Shown: positions 44,698 to 52,831 of the stretch, piece after piece | Position numbering within the stretch: the stretch's first letter is position 1 | How the letters are laid out: the number at the start of each line of letters is the position of its first letter | DNA from: Allokutzneria sp. NRRL B-24872 | Lineage (GTDB): Bacteria > Actinomycetota > Actinomycetes > Mycobacteriales > Pseudonocardiaceae | Assembly (NCBI RefSeq): GCF_002155965.1 | Contig: NZ_MUMH01000018.1 | Location: 79,243 to 143,242 of the forward strand | Length of the DNA stretch: 64,000 nt | Direction: 5' to 3' | The notes under the pieces: model-generated | Told to the model about the DNA's origin: nothing | Databases searched by the model: none | Seen by the model: only the letters and a program-made list of their open reading frames with translations | Position numbers and translations under genes: made by a program

Positions 44698-46275
44698 TCA
44701 GCCGAGCGGGATGTCCAGGTAGGACGGGGACGACGTCGGCGAGGTGAAGGTCAGGCGCTCGCCGAGCGTGGTCTCCGACGCGTACCTCGGGTCCACCGTG
44801 TCGATCACCAGGACCAGCCGGTGACCGGCCTCGACGTCGTGCAGGACGGGCTGCAACGTCACGTCGAGCTGCTGCGCCGCACCGGCCTTGCGGTCGACGA
44901 GCGTGACGGGCTTGTGCGAGAGCAGCCGCCCGACGCCGAGGCCGGAGACGTCGTAGAGGTAGGCGAACAGCGAGGTGTCCGACGCGCTCGGGGTGACCGT
45001 CACGTGCAGCTTCGGAGTTCCGGAAACCGTTGTGCGCCTTGACATCTGCTCGGTCTGCCAGACACCCGCGTTGAGCCTGCTGACGGCGGGCAGCCACCCG
45101 GAGACCGGCAGGCCGATCTGCGTGGCACCTCCGGCGAGCAGCACCGGGCCGGAGTCCGCGGCCGTGTCGAGACCGCCGTTGGCCGTGTGCGTCCAGCCGG
45201 TCCTCGCGCTCGTCGCCAGCTCGCCGGTGCGCCCGATCAGCGGGTTCACGTCGCCGAGGTAGCGCCTGCTGGTCGAGGAGGTCAGGGCGGACCAGCTGGC
45301 GAAGTTCCGCGCGGCCCCGCCGATGGTCGGCTTCAACCGCACTGGCGGCTCGGCGTTGACGCCGTTGTCGGTGCCCCGGAGGTAGTGGTCCAGCCAGCGG
45401 TAGGTGGTCTCCCACGTGTCGTTGGGCAGGCCCGCGAGCCCGACCGCTTCGGGCGTCGCGTGATCACCGGGGGCGAGTTCGAGCCGCTTCGCGCCCTTGA
45501 GGCCGTTGAACAGCTCGACCACCTGGTCGGGCGGGAACAGGCCGTCCTGCCACGCGTTGGCGATCAGCACGGCGGGCTTGTTGGCGTTGAGCTGGTCGAG
45601 CTTCCTGCTGGGGCTGCGCGGGGCGGCCCACGTCTTCACCGGCTCGCGCTCGTTGGCGAGCACGTTGGCCAGCATCGCGTCCAGCTCGGGGCCGAAGCGC
45701 CCGGTCAGCTTGCCAGCGGCGCCGAGCAGCGCGATGCCCTGCGAGCTCCAGGTGTCGTTGGCGCCCAAGGACTTCTCCAGGTCCGCCCAGGTGCTCAGCG
45801 CGGCGACGGCCTTGATCCGCGGGTCGGCGGCTGCGGTCAGCAGGCTGAAGCCCGCGCCGTAGGAGATGCCCGCCATGCCGATCTGCGATGCGGAGGCGGG
45901 GGTGTTGGCCAGCGCCCAGTCGATCACCGCGCGCGCGTCGGCCACGTCGTTGGCGCTGCCGACCTCGATCTTGCCGCCGGAGGTGTAGAAGCCGCGGGCG
46001 GTGTAGGAGACGACCACGTAACCGCGGTCGGCGAGCTTGCGCGCGGGGATCTCGTACTCCAGCGTCGGCACGCCCCAGCTCGCCGGGAGTACGACAAGCG
46101 GGTGTTTTCCGGTGCTCGCAGGGGTGTACACGCGGGCGGTGAGCGTGACCCCGCCGGTCGCGGGGATGCGGTCGTACCGCGCGGTGGGGCCCGCGGCGGT
46201 CGCGGTCGGGGCGGTGGCTGTGGCGAGGCCGACGGCGAGCAAGGCCGCCGTGAGCAGGGAGGACAGGCGTCGCAC
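44698..46275 (-). CDS. secreted X-Pro dipeptidyl-peptidase/CocE-like hydrolase
   Basis: Exported alpha/beta hydrolase of 525 residues with a Sec signal (RRLSSLLTAALLAVGLATATAPTATA). The nucleophile Ser is in GMAGISYGAGFS, the Asp probably in WQDGLFPPDQ and the His in GDHATPE. The last 220 residues form the jelly-roll domain of X-Pro dipeptidyl-peptidases and cocaine esterase (LHVTVTPSASDTSLFAYLYD). It could be a Pro-specific peptidase or an acyl esterase outside the cell. GTG 46275 has AGGAG at the right distance. It is divergent from folP2 and may be controlled by the CRP-like sites between them. Confidence 0.82.
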   Translation of the reverse strand: MRRLSSLLTAALLAVGLATATAPTATAAGPTARYDRIPATGGVTLTARVYTPASTGKHPLVVLPASWGVPTLEYEIPARKLADRGYVVVSYTARGFYTSGGKIEVGSANDVADARAVIDWALANTPASASQIGMAGISYGAGFSLLTAAADPRIKAVAALSTWADLEKSLGANDTWSSQGIALLGAAGKLTGRFGPELDAMLANVLANEREPVKTWAAPRSPSRKLDQLNANKPAVLIANAWQDGLFPPDQVVELFNGLKGAKRLELAPGDHATPEAVGLAGLPNDTWETTYRWLDHYLRGTDNGVNAEPPVRLKPTIGGAARNFASWSALTSSTSRRYLGDVNPLIGRTGELATSARTGWTHTANGGLDTAADSGPVLLAGGATQIGLPVSGWLPAVSRLNAGVWQTEQMSRRTTVSGTPKLHVTVTPSASDTSLFAYLYDVSGLGVGRLLSHKPVTLVDRKAGAAQQLDVTLQPVLHDVEAGHRLVLVIDTVDPRYASETTLGERLTFTSPTSSPSYLDIPLG

Positions 46276-46299
46276 GGGCACTCCTGGTGACTTGTCGCC

Positions 46300-46377
46300 G
46301 GTGACGTGAGTCACAGTGGTGCAAGCAGTAGACGGTTGCCTACTCGTAAGTAGCAAGAACGTGTGACGCGCTTCACG
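46300..46377. promoter_or_regulatory. two CRP-like sites in the divergent spacer
   Basis: GGTGA-N6-TCACA (46300-46315) and TGTGA-N6-TCACG (46362-46377) each match nine of ten defined bases of the CRP consensus TGTGA-N6-TCACA. Their centres are 62 bp apart, close to six helical turns. An imperfect palindrome TTGCCTACT/AGTAGCAA (46336-46356) lies between them. They could control the secreted hydrolase, folP2-gpgS, or both. Confidence 0.5.
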
Positions 46378-46426
46378 TTCACCGCGGTCCGATCGGGGGA
46401 TGGTGCCGCCTGGCACGATCGACGGG

Positions 46427-47296
46427 GTGACTCCGTTGAAGTTCGGCACGCGCGAGGTGCCGGGGAATCGCGCGCTGGTGATGGCGATCGTCAACCGCAC
46501 CAGGGATTCCTTCTACGACCGTGGTGCCACGTTCACCGACGGCGCCGCGATGGCGGCGGTCGACCTGGCCGTCGCCGAGGGCGCGGACATCGTCGACATC
46601 GGCGGGGTCAGAGCGGGCTCCCACGGGGAGGACGTGGACGCCGAGGAGGAGGCCCGCAGGGTGGTCCCGTTCGTCGCCGAGGTCCGCGAGCGCCACCCCG
46701 AGCTGGTGATCAGCGTGGACACCTGGCGGCACGAGGTCGGCAGGGCGGTCTGCGAGGCCGGTGCCGACCTGCTCAACGACACGTGGGCGGGCGCGGACCC
46801 GCTGCTGGGCGAGGTCGCCGCGGAGTTCGGCGTCGGCATCGTCTGCTCGCACACCGGCGGCCTCGCGCCGCGCACCGACCCGCACCGCGCGCACTACCGC
46901 GACGTGGTGGCCGAGGTCGCCGACGAGGTGGTCGCGCTCGCCGAGCGGATGGCCGGGCTGGGCGTGCCCAAGGAGGGCATCCTGATCGACCCGACGCACG
47001 ACTTCGGCAAGAACACCTGGCACGGGCTGGAGCTGCTGCGCCGGTTGGACGAGCTGGTCGCGACCGGGTGGCCGGTGCTGATGGCCTTGTCCAACAAGGA
47101 CTTCATCGGCGAGACCCTGGACGCCGACGTGCGGGGGAGGGTGGACGGCACGCTCGCCGCGACGGCGGTGGCCGCGTGGTCGGGCGCTCGCGTGTTCCGG
47201 GCGCACGAGGTCGGCCGGACCCGCCAGGTGGTGGACATGGTGGCCAGCATCGCCGGGACCCGTCCGCCCGCCCGGGTCCTGCGCGCGCTGGCGTGA
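46427..47296 (+). CDS. folP2: dihydropteroate synthase paralogue FolP2
   Basis: TIM-barrel protein of 289 residues from the pterin-binding family. The usual catalytic landmarks are altered: MAIVNRTRDSFYDRG replaces the NVTPDSF loop, IVDIGGVRAG is close to normal, LLNDTWAG replaces the ND(V/I) motif, and the SRK-type motif that holds pterin and p-aminobenzoate reads LMALSNKDFIGE. Mycobacterial FolP2 shares these changes and, as I recall, lacks dihydropteroate synthase activity. It overlaps gpgS by four bases, again as in mycobacteria, which hints at a role in glucosylglycerate or polysaccharide metabolism. GTG 46427 is preferred over ATG 46400. Confidence 0.85.
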   Translation: MTPLKFGTREVPGNRALVMAIVNRTRDSFYDRGATFTDGAAMAAVDLAVAEGADIVDIGGVRAGSHGEDVDAEEEARRVVPFVAEVRERHPELVISVDTWRHEVGRAVCEAGADLLNDTWAGADPLLGEVAAEFGVGIVCSHTGGLAPRTDPHRAHYRDVVAEVADEVVALAERMAGLGVPKEGILIDPTHDFGKNTWHGLELLRRLDELVATGWPVLMALSNKDFIGETLDADVRGRVDGTLAATAVAAWSGARVFRAHEVGRTRQVVDMVASIAGTRPPARVLRALA

Positions 47297-48267
47297 CAGG
47301 GTTGGGACCCGTGCACCCCTGGTTCGACGAGTGGTTCGACGAGAACACCTGGCAAGATCCACAGTGGACGGTTGAGGAGCTGGTGGCCCGCAAGGGTTCT
47401 CAGCGGATCAGCGTCGTGCTCCCCGCGCTGGACGAGGAGTCGACCGTTGGGGCGATCGTCAGCGCGCTGCTGCCGTTGCTCGGGCTGATCGATGAACTGG
47501 TGGTCGTGGACTCCGGTTCCACCGACCGCACCGCGGAGGTCGCGGCAGCGGCGGGCGCGAGGGTGGTGCGCCGCGAGGACGTGCTGCCGGAGCTGCCGCC
47601 GGTTCCCGGCAAGGGCGAGGTGCTGTGGCGTTCGCTCGCGGCGACCACGGGCGATCTCGTGGTGTTCCTGGACTCCGACCTCGTCGACTTCGACGCGGGG
47701 TTCGTCGTGGCGCTGCTCGGACCGCTGCTGGCTCGGCCGGAAGTCCAGCTGGTCAAGGGTTTCTACCGGCGTCCGCTCCGGCTGGAGAGCTCCGGCGGCG
47801 GGCGCGTCACCGAGCTGCTGGCCCGGCCGGTGCTGTCCGCGGTGCGCCCGGAGCTCGGCGGGATCGTCCAGCCGCTCGGCGGTGAGTACGCGGCGCGCAG
47901 GTCGTTGCTGGAGTCGGTCCCGTTCGCGGCGGGCTACGGCGTGGAGATCGGCCTGCTGCTCGACGCGCACACGCGCTTCGGCCTCGCCGGGCTGGCGCAG
48001 GTCAACCTCGGCGTCCGCAAGCATCGCAACCGCTCGCTGGCCCAGCTCGGCGTGATGGCCCGGCAGATCCTCGGCGCGGCGCTGTCCCGGTGCGGCGCCG
48101 AAGAACCAGCGAGTGCGGACTTCGTCCAGTTCACCCAGGTCGCCGGGGAGTGGTTGCCGGACACCACGACCGTCGCGCTCGCCGACCGGCCGCCGATGCG
48201 CCAGGTGCTGGGAATAAGTAGCGGCACTACCCTGAACGGCCGAGGGGCACTACACTCGCCGATGTGA
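47293..48267 (+). CDS. gpgS: glucosyl-3-phosphoglycerate synthase
   Basis: Retaining GT81/GT2-like glycosyltransferase of 324 residues, exactly the mycobacterial GpgS length. It joins UDP- or ADP-glucose to 3-phosphoglycerate, the first step to glucosylglycerate and methylglucose lipopolysaccharide. The nucleotide-sugar and metal motifs are VVLPALDEESTVG, VVDSGSTDRT and VFLDSDLVD; GKGEVLWRSL and GGEYAARRSLLESVPFAAGYGVEIGLL follow. Glucosylglycerate also protects against nitrogen and heat stress. GTG 47293 overlaps folP2; GTG 47311 is an alternative start. Confidence 0.93.
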   Translation: MTGLGPVHPWFDEWFDENTWQDPQWTVEELVARKGSQRISVVLPALDEESTVGAIVSALLPLLGLIDELVVVDSGSTDRTAEVAAAAGARVVRREDVLPELPPVPGKGEVLWRSLAATTGDLVVFLDSDLVDFDAGFVVALLGPLLARPEVQLVKGFYRRPLRLESSGGGRVTELLARPVLSAVRPELGGIVQPLGGEYAARRSLLESVPFAAGYGVEIGLLLDAHTRFGLAGLAQVNLGVRKHRNRSLAQLGVMARQILGAALSRCGAEEPASADFVQFTQVAGEWLPDTTTVALADRPPMRQVLGISSGTTLNGRGALHSPM

Positions 48268-48602
48268 AGTCGGACGCCTTGCGCGGGCATTTGGACGCTC
48301 TGCTGCTGGCCACGCTGGACGGCAGGGAACTGCACGGGTACGCGATCATCGAGGCGTTGCAGCTGCGCAGCGGTGGAGCGCTCGACCTGCCGACCGGAAC
48401 CGTCTACCCGGCACTGCGCCGCCTGGAGCGCGGTGGTTTCGTGCGCAGCGAGTGGAGCACCGTCTCCGGCAGGCAGCGCCGCACCTACAAGCTGACCCCC
48501 TCCGGCGAACGCGAGCTGGCCAACCAGCGCACCGCGTGGCGGGAGTTCACCGTGGCCATCGAAGGCGTGCTCGGGAGCGGCCCGTGGCCGGCCAAAGCCT
48601 GA
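48264..48602 (+). CDS. PadR-family transcriptional regulator
   Basis: Winged-helix repressor of 112 residues. The PadR signature is clear: LLATLDGRELHGYAIIEAL, DLPTGTVYPALRRLERGGFVRSEW and RRTYKLTPSGERELA. It overlaps gpgS by four bases and the following membrane-protein gene by 19. PadR plus a HAAS-domain membrane protein is a common regulatory pair. A direct repeat GGCACTAC (48223-48230 and 48246-48253) just upstream, inside the gpgS 3' end, is a candidate operator. Confidence 0.9.
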   Translation: MKSDALRGHLDALLLATLDGRELHGYAIIEALQLRSGGALDLPTGTVYPALRRLERGGFVRSEWSTVSGRQRRTYKLTPSGERELANQRTAWREFTVAIEGVLGSGPWPAKA

Positions 48603-49228
48603 TAGAGGACTACATCGATCGCCTCGGCGCCCGGTTGGACGGGCCCAGGGCGGCCAAGGCGGATCTGCTCGCCGAAGCGCGCAACAGCCTTGACGACGCC
48701 GCGTCGACCTACCGCGACGCGGGTTTTCCCGAGACCACCGCGCAGGCTCGCGCGGTCGCCGAGTTCGGCCCGCTCCCGCTGATCGCCGACGAGTACCAGG
48801 AAGAACTCGCGGTCGCTCAGGGCGCGCGCACGATGCGCGCGCTGCTGGCCGCGATGTTGGTGGTGCACCTGCTCTTCATGGGTCGCTGGCCGACTTCGCC
48901 GTCGTGGGTCCCGGTGTTGGCGTCCGTCGTGAACTACGCGTGGGTCGTCGTCGCCGTGCTCGGTGTGCTGGCGCTCGTCGGCGGGCCCCGTCTGCGCAGG
49001 TGCCAGCGCTCGGGCCGGTCCTTCGGGCGGCTCGCCGGCTCGTTCAGCACCGGCGCGCTGACCGCCTGCGTCGTGCTCCAGGGCGCGCTGATCGCCGCGA
49101 CGGCGTACTTCAACCTCGGGCTGCTGCTGTCCCCGGCGATCCTGGCCACGCTCGGCTTCGGACTCGTGGTGATGGTGCGGCTGGTCGGCATGACCCGGCG
49201 CTGTTTCACCGTGTCGGCCGCGGCCTGA
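48584..49228 (+). CDS. HAAS-domain (DUF1700-like) membrane protein
   Basis: Protein of 214 residues. Residues 1-75 form a helical HAAS/permease-prefix domain (LIEDYIDRLGARLDGPRAAKADLLAEARNSL, GFPETTAQARAVAEFG); four membrane helices follow (LLAAMLVVHLLFM, NYAWVVVAVLGVLALVGG, GALTACVVLQGALIAATAYF, LSPAILATLGFGLVVMVRLV). Such proteins are thought to act as membrane partners of the adjoining PadR regulator. GTG 48584 is preceded by GGGAG and lies inside padR in another frame. Confidence 0.78.
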   Translation: MAGQSLIEDYIDRLGARLDGPRAAKADLLAEARNSLDDAASTYRDAGFPETTAQARAVAEFGPLPLIADEYQEELAVAQGARTMRALLAAMLVVHLLFMGRWPTSPSWVPVLASVVNYAWVVVAVLGVLALVGGPRLRRCQRSGRSFGRLAGSFSTGALTACVVLQGALIAATAYFNLGLLLSPAILATLGFGLVVMVRLVGMTRRCFTVSAAA

Positions 49229-49267
49229 GGGCTGCTCCCGGCGGGCGTTCGTGCCACGATCTTCGGC

Positions 49268-49588
49268 GTGACCACCGCCCTGATCTACCTCCTGATCATG
49301 ATCCTCGTGGCCGCAGTGGTGTTCCTGCTGGCATCACTGGTGTTCGGCCGAGGCGAGGAACTCGCGCCGCTGCCCCCTGGCGCGTCGCCGACCCAGCTGC
49401 CCGCCTCGGGCACGCGCGGCGAGGACCTGCGCGCGCTGCGGTTCCAGCAGGCCGCGCGCGGCTACAAGATGTCGGAGGTCGACTGGGTGCTCGAACGCGT
49501 CGCCGGTGAGCTGGACGTGCTCAGGGCGCGCGTGGAGGAGCTGGAGCGGCAGCAGCTGCCCGTCGCCGAGCAGGAAGCTCCCCGGTGA
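49268..49588 (+). CDS. DivIVA-domain membrane protein
   Basis: Protein of 106 residues: one N-terminal membrane helix (LIYLLIMILVAAVVFLLASLVF), a Pro-rich linker and a short DivIVA-type segment, LRFQQAARGYKMSEVDWVLERVAGEL, running into a coiled coil. It matches the mycobacterial Rv1209 position and type. DivIVA-like proteins mark curved membrane at poles and septa; this anchored mini-version may recruit a partner there. It overlaps the next gene by four bases. Confidence 0.85.
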   Translation: MTTALIYLLIMILVAAVVFLLASLVFGRGEELAPLPPGASPTQLPASGTRGEDLRALRFQQAARGYKMSEVDWVLERVAGELDVLRARVEELERQQLPVAEQEAPR

Positions 49589-50028
49589 CCAGGCTGGCCC
49601 TCCAGGTCGCCGTGGCCGCGCCCGTGGAGACGGTGTGGGCCGCGGCGACCGACTGGGACCGGCAGCACGAGTGGATGCTCGGCACCTCCGTTCGCGTCAC
49701 CAAGGGCGACGGCCGCAGCGTCGGCTCCACGCTCGCCGCCTTCACCGGCAAGGCGGGCGTGGGCTTCACCGACCACATGGAGATCACCGTGTGGGACCCG
49801 CCGCACCGCTGCCAGGTCCTGCACACCGGCTGGCCCGTGCAGGGGCCCGGGATCTTCGCCGTGCGCGAGGACGGCCCCGGCCGCTCGCGATTCGTCTGGG
49901 GCGAGGACCTGTACCTGCCCTTCGGCGTCGTGGGCGCGGTCGGCTGGCCCCTGGTGCGACCGTTCTTTGTCGGGGGTGTGCGGTACTCCTTGAACCGGTT
50001 CGCCGAGTTCTGCGAGGAGTACACGTGA
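49585..50028 (+). CDS. SRPBCC family protein
   Basis: Single START/polyketide-cyclase-like domain of 147 residues (LALQVAVAAPVETVWAAATDWDRQHEWM, GSTLAAFTGKAGVGFTDHMEI, RFVWGEDLYLPFG). The fold has a deep ligand pocket; no catalytic residues are evident, and the ligand is unknown. It is translationally coupled to the DivIVA-domain gene and followed 34 bases later by tagA. Confidence 0.8.
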   Translation: MTRLALQVAVAAPVETVWAAATDWDRQHEWMLGTSVRVTKGDGRSVGSTLAAFTGKAGVGFTDHMEITVWDPPHRCQVLHTGWPVQGPGIFAVREDGPGRSRFVWGEDLYLPFGVVGAVGWPLVRPFFVGGVRYSLNRFAEFCEEYT

Positions 50029-50062
50029 GCACCGACGACGCGATTTTCCCAGCGGAGGCGGC

Positions 50063-50611
50063 ATGAGCGCCGACGTCCGGACGCGCTGCGGCTGGGTCAC
50101 CTCAGCGCCGGAGTACATCGCCTACCACGACGAGGAGTGGGGCGTCGCGCTGCGCGGCGAGCGCGAGCTGTTCGAGCGGGTCAGCCTGGAGGCGTTCCAG
50201 TCCGGACTGTCGTGGTTGGTGATCCTGCGCAAGCGGGAGAACTTCCGCTCCGCCTTCGCCGGGTTCGACCTCGCCACCGTTGCCTCCTTCGGCGAGAAGG
50301 ACGTCGAGCGGCTGCTCGCGGACGCGGGAATCGTGCGCAACAGAGCCAAGATCGAGGCCACCATCGGCAACGCGCGCGCCGTCGAAGCGCTCGACACCCC
50401 GTTCGACGACCTGCTCTGGTCCTTCGCGCCCGCTGACCGCCCGCGTCCGCCGACACTGGCCGACGTGCCCGCCGTGACGCCCGAGTCGAAGGCGATGGCC
50501 AAGGAGCTGAAGCGCCGAGGATTCCGCTTCGTCGGCCCGACGACGTGCTACGCGCTGATGCAGGCGACCGGCATGGTCAACGACCACGTCGCCACCTGCT
50601 GGCGCGCCTGA
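50063..50611 (+). CDS. tagA: DNA-3-methyladenine glycosylase I
   Basis: TAG-family base-excision enzyme of 182 residues. RCGWV, YHDEEWG, the catalytic-pocket Glu of FERVSLEAFQSGLSWL and the C-terminal NDHVATCW are all present; the Cys and His residues at both ends make the zinc snap. It removes 3-methyladenine from DNA. The ATG has GCGGAGG upstream. Its position after the DivIVA-domain gene is the same as Rv1210. Confidence 0.94.
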   Translation: MSADVRTRCGWVTSAPEYIAYHDEEWGVALRGERELFERVSLEAFQSGLSWLVILRKRENFRSAFAGFDLATVASFGEKDVERLLADAGIVRNRAKIEATIGNARAVEALDTPFDDLLWSFAPADRPRPPTLADVPAVTPESKAMAKELKRRGFRFVGPTTCYALMQATGMVNDHVATCWRA

Positions 50612-50630
50612 CCCACGCCGCCCAACCCAA

Positions 50631-50689
50631 CGTTTTGGCAACGCGTTGCGAATGAGAGCGCTCCCCAATCGCAACACGTAGCCAAAACG
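50631..50689. terminator. two-tier bidirectional hairpin
   Basis: Outer 9-bp stem CGTTTTGGC/GCCAAAACG (50631-50639, 50681-50689) and inner 7-bp stem GTTGCGA/TCGCAAC (50645-50651, 50669-50675), separated by matching 5-base internal loops. It lies between the convergent tagA and paaG-like genes. Confidence 0.8.
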
Positions 50690-50708
50690 CGAAACTGCGG
50701 CGCTGGGC

Positions 50709-51521
50709 CTAGAGGCCGGTGAATCGGGCTTCGCGCTTCTCCACGAAGGCTTCGACGGCCTCGCGGTGGTCGGCGGTCTGCCCGGCGGCGGCCTGCGCGG
50801 CGGCCTCCTCGGTGAGCGCTTCGGTCAGGTCGGAGCCCGCCGCGATCAGCATCTCCTGCTTGATCCTGGCGTAGGCGGTCGTCGGGCCCGCGGCCATCCG
50901 CGCGGCCAGTTTCTGGGCCTCCGCAAGGACTTCGCCGTCGTCGACGACGCGCGTGACCATGCCGATCCGCAGCGCCTCCTCGGCGCCGACCGGCTGCGCC
51001 AGCAGCATCAGCTCCATCGCCCGCCCGTAGCCGATCAGCCTCGGCAGCGTCCACGAGGCGCCGGAGTCCGCGGCGAGGCCGACGTTGGCGAAGGCGAGCA
51101 GGAACTTGGCCGAGCGCGCGGCGATGCGCAGATCGCACGCGTAGCTCAGCGAGGCGCCCGCCCCGGCCGCCGTCCCGTTCACGGCGGCGATCACCGGCTT
51201 CGGCATCCGGAAGAGCGCCTGGGTCAACGGGTTGTAGTGCTTCTCGACGGTGCTCAACGGCGCCGGGTCGCCCGAGGAGAGCAGCCGCACGTGCTCCTTG
51301 AGGTCCTGTCCGGCGCAGAACGCGCGGCCCGATCCGGTGATCACCAGAGCGCGCACCTCGGCATCGCCAGCGGCGTCGTGCAATGCGGCGAGCAACTCTT
51401 CCTTGAGTCGCACGGTGAGCGAATTGAAGGCATCCGGCCGATTCAGGGTGAGCGTTCGGACGCCGTCGCTGTCGCTGACCAGAAGTTCGGCATCGTGATT
51501 ATTCTCACGGTCCTGTGCCAC
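50709..51521 (-). CDS. enoyl-CoA hydratase/isomerase, PaaG-like
   Basis: Crotonase-fold protein of 270 residues. The oxyanion hole is formed by FCAGQDLKEH and GTAAGAGASLSYACDLRIA. The segment GLAADSGASWTLPRLIG carries an Asp at the place used by PaaG, the isomerase that makes oxepin-CoA in phenylacetate breakdown, rather than the Glu of standard hydratases. The end ADHREAVEAFVEKREARFTG also fits PaaG. The adjacent PaaX-like regulator supports an aromatic-acid role, but no other paa gene is in the window, so a general enoyl-CoA isomerase is possible. GTG start. Confidence 0.8.
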   Translation of the reverse strand: MAQDRENNHDAELLVSDSDGVRTLTLNRPDAFNSLTVRLKEELLAALHDAAGDAEVRALVITGSGRAFCAGQDLKEHVRLLSSGDPAPLSTVEKHYNPLTQALFRMPKPVIAAVNGTAAGAGASLSYACDLRIAARSAKFLLAFANVGLAADSGASWTLPRLIGYGRAMELMLLAQPVGAEEALRIGMVTRVVDDGEVLAEAQKLAARMAAGPTTAYARIKQEMLIAAGSDLTEALTEEAAAQAAAGQTADHREAVEAFVEKREARFTGL

Positions 51522-51540
51522 GCTGATCTCCGTTTTCCGC

Positions 51541-52341
51541 TCAGGCGCTCGATGGTGTTCGGGTGTTGCCGAGACAGCTCTCGATGAATTCGTTCGTCGC
51601 GGTCGCGAGTCGTTCCGTCTGCTGGTCGAAGAAGCGCGCCGCGGTGTGCCCCGGCCAGTCCGGGGGCAGCAGCTCGGGCGGCAGGCTGGGATCGCGGAAG
51701 AGGAACTTTCGCCAGGCGTGCAACAACTCCTGCGACACCGCGAACGCGGCCGGGTGCTCCATCGGGTCCACAGTGGACACTCGCCCGGACCAGTCCGCGA
51801 CGAAGCTCTGGTAGTCCGAGCCGAGCGCGTCGAGGTCCCACGCCCGCCCGGCCAGCTCCGCGTCGTCGCCGTCGTGCTCGCCGTGGAAGATCCGCGCAGC
51901 CGCGCCCTCGACGGCCAGCAGATCGGTCAGTTCCGGTGACGGGCGAGGGGAGATCCAGGTGACCGGGCCCAGTTCGCCGTAGCCGATCAGCTTCAGCGAG
52001 GACGTCAGCTGGTCCCGCTGCGGCCGCGCGGGAAGATCTTCGAGCACCACCACGTGCCATCGACCGTCCCAAGTGGACGGTGGCCGGGTGCGGAACACCC
52101 TGGCGCTGGCCTCGTCCAGCCGCTTCTCCGCGCGCGCCGTCATCGCGTAACCGGGACCCGCAGGCAGCCTGACCGGGCGCAACCAACCCTGCCGGACGGT
52201 GCGGGAGACGGCCGTGCGCACGGCGGGTGGTGCGAATCCGAGTGGTTCGAGCAACCGGACCAGGGCGGCAATGGTCGCGGTGCCACCCCGCTGCCTGAGG
52301 TGTCCACCGTAGACATCGAACAACGCTGAACGTGCCCGCAC
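51541..52341 (-). CDS. PaaX-family transcriptional regulator
   Basis: Regulator of about 266 residues. The N-terminal winged helix (SALFDVYGGHLRQRGG, LLEPLGFAPPAVRTAVSRTVRQGWL) and the PaaX C-terminal domain (WHVVVLEDLP, GELGPVTWISP) match the repressor of phenylacetate genes, which senses phenylacetyl-CoA. It lies 19 bases upstream of the paaG-like gene on the same strand. The start is uncertain: GTG 52341 leaves only three residues before the first conserved helix, ATG 52461 would add 40. Three GTCC-N5-GGAC or near repeats fall inside the gene (51766, 52066, 52302). Confidence 0.8.
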   Translation of the reverse strand: MRARSALFDVYGGHLRQRGGTATIAALVRLLEPLGFAPPAVRTAVSRTVRQGWLRPVRLPAGPGYAMTARAEKRLDEASARVFRTRPPSTWDGRWHVVVLEDLPARPQRDQLTSSLKLIGYGELGPVTWISPRPSPELTDLLAVEGAAARIFHGEHDGDDAELAGRAWDLDALGSDYQSFVADWSGRVSTVDPMEHPAAFAVSQELLHAWRKFLFRDPSLPPELLPPDWPGHTAARFFDQQTERLATATNEFIESCLGNTRTPSSA

Positions 52342-52537
52342 GATGGGCGATTTTGACAGTGAATTGACCTCTCGGCCACCACCCGCAACGAGACGCGCCC
52401 GACGGTCTTGTGCATCGACGCAGACACGAAGTGATCGGTTCGGTTTCTCTCGTGCGGCCATATGGGGGAGAATGGACGCCATAAGCGGTACGTCGGGGGA
52501 TGTGCCGTGGGGAAGCAGTTGACGGAGGGAGCACGCT

Positions 52538-52705
52538 ATGGCGGCCATGAAGCCCCGGACCGGCGACGGTCCCCTTGAGGTCACCAAGGAAGGACGCGGC
52601 ATTGTGATGCGCGTTCCGCTGGAAGGTGGGGGCAGGCTCGTCGTTGAGATGTCGGCAGATGAGGCCGCCGAGCTGGGCGAAGCCTTGAAGGCTGTCGTGG
52701 AGTAA
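52538..52705 (+). CDS. DUF3117 small conserved protein
   Basis: Protein of 55 residues starting MAAMKPRTGDGPLEVTKEGR, then IVMRVPLEGGGRLVVEMSADEAAELGEALK. It is almost identical in pattern to mycobacterial Rv1211 and is found across actinobacteria, so it must be under strong constraint, yet no function is known. The ATG is preceded by GGAGGGAG. It is monocistronic: its own terminator follows and the upstream gene is divergent. It is short enough to be missed by many gene callers. Confidence 0.92.
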   Translation: MAAMKPRTGDGPLEVTKEGRGIVMRVPLEGGGRLVVEMSADEAAELGEALKAVVE

Positions 52706-52757
52706 TCCCACCGCGCAGTCGGCTGGGCGTTCGCCCGGCCACACCCCGCAGTCCCAC

Positions 52758-52796
52758 CGAGTCCCCGGCGCGTCACCCACGCGATCCGGGGACTCG
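52758..52796. terminator. terminator after the DUF3117 gene
   Basis: Perfect 11-bp arms CGAGTCCCCGG (52758-52768) and CCGGGGACTCG (52786-52796) with a 17-base loop. It ends 36 bases before the aminopeptidase start. Confidence 0.8.
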
Positions 52797-52831
52797 TTGT
52801 CGTGAAGTCGTCCCGTGAACGAGGAGTCCCC

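Noticed and set aside
50025..50066. Possible 13-residue gene (GTG AGC ACC ... TGA) between the SRPBCC gene and tagA
   Set aside because: It has no ribosome site and no recognisable peptide; it mainly holds the tagA ribosome-binding sequence.
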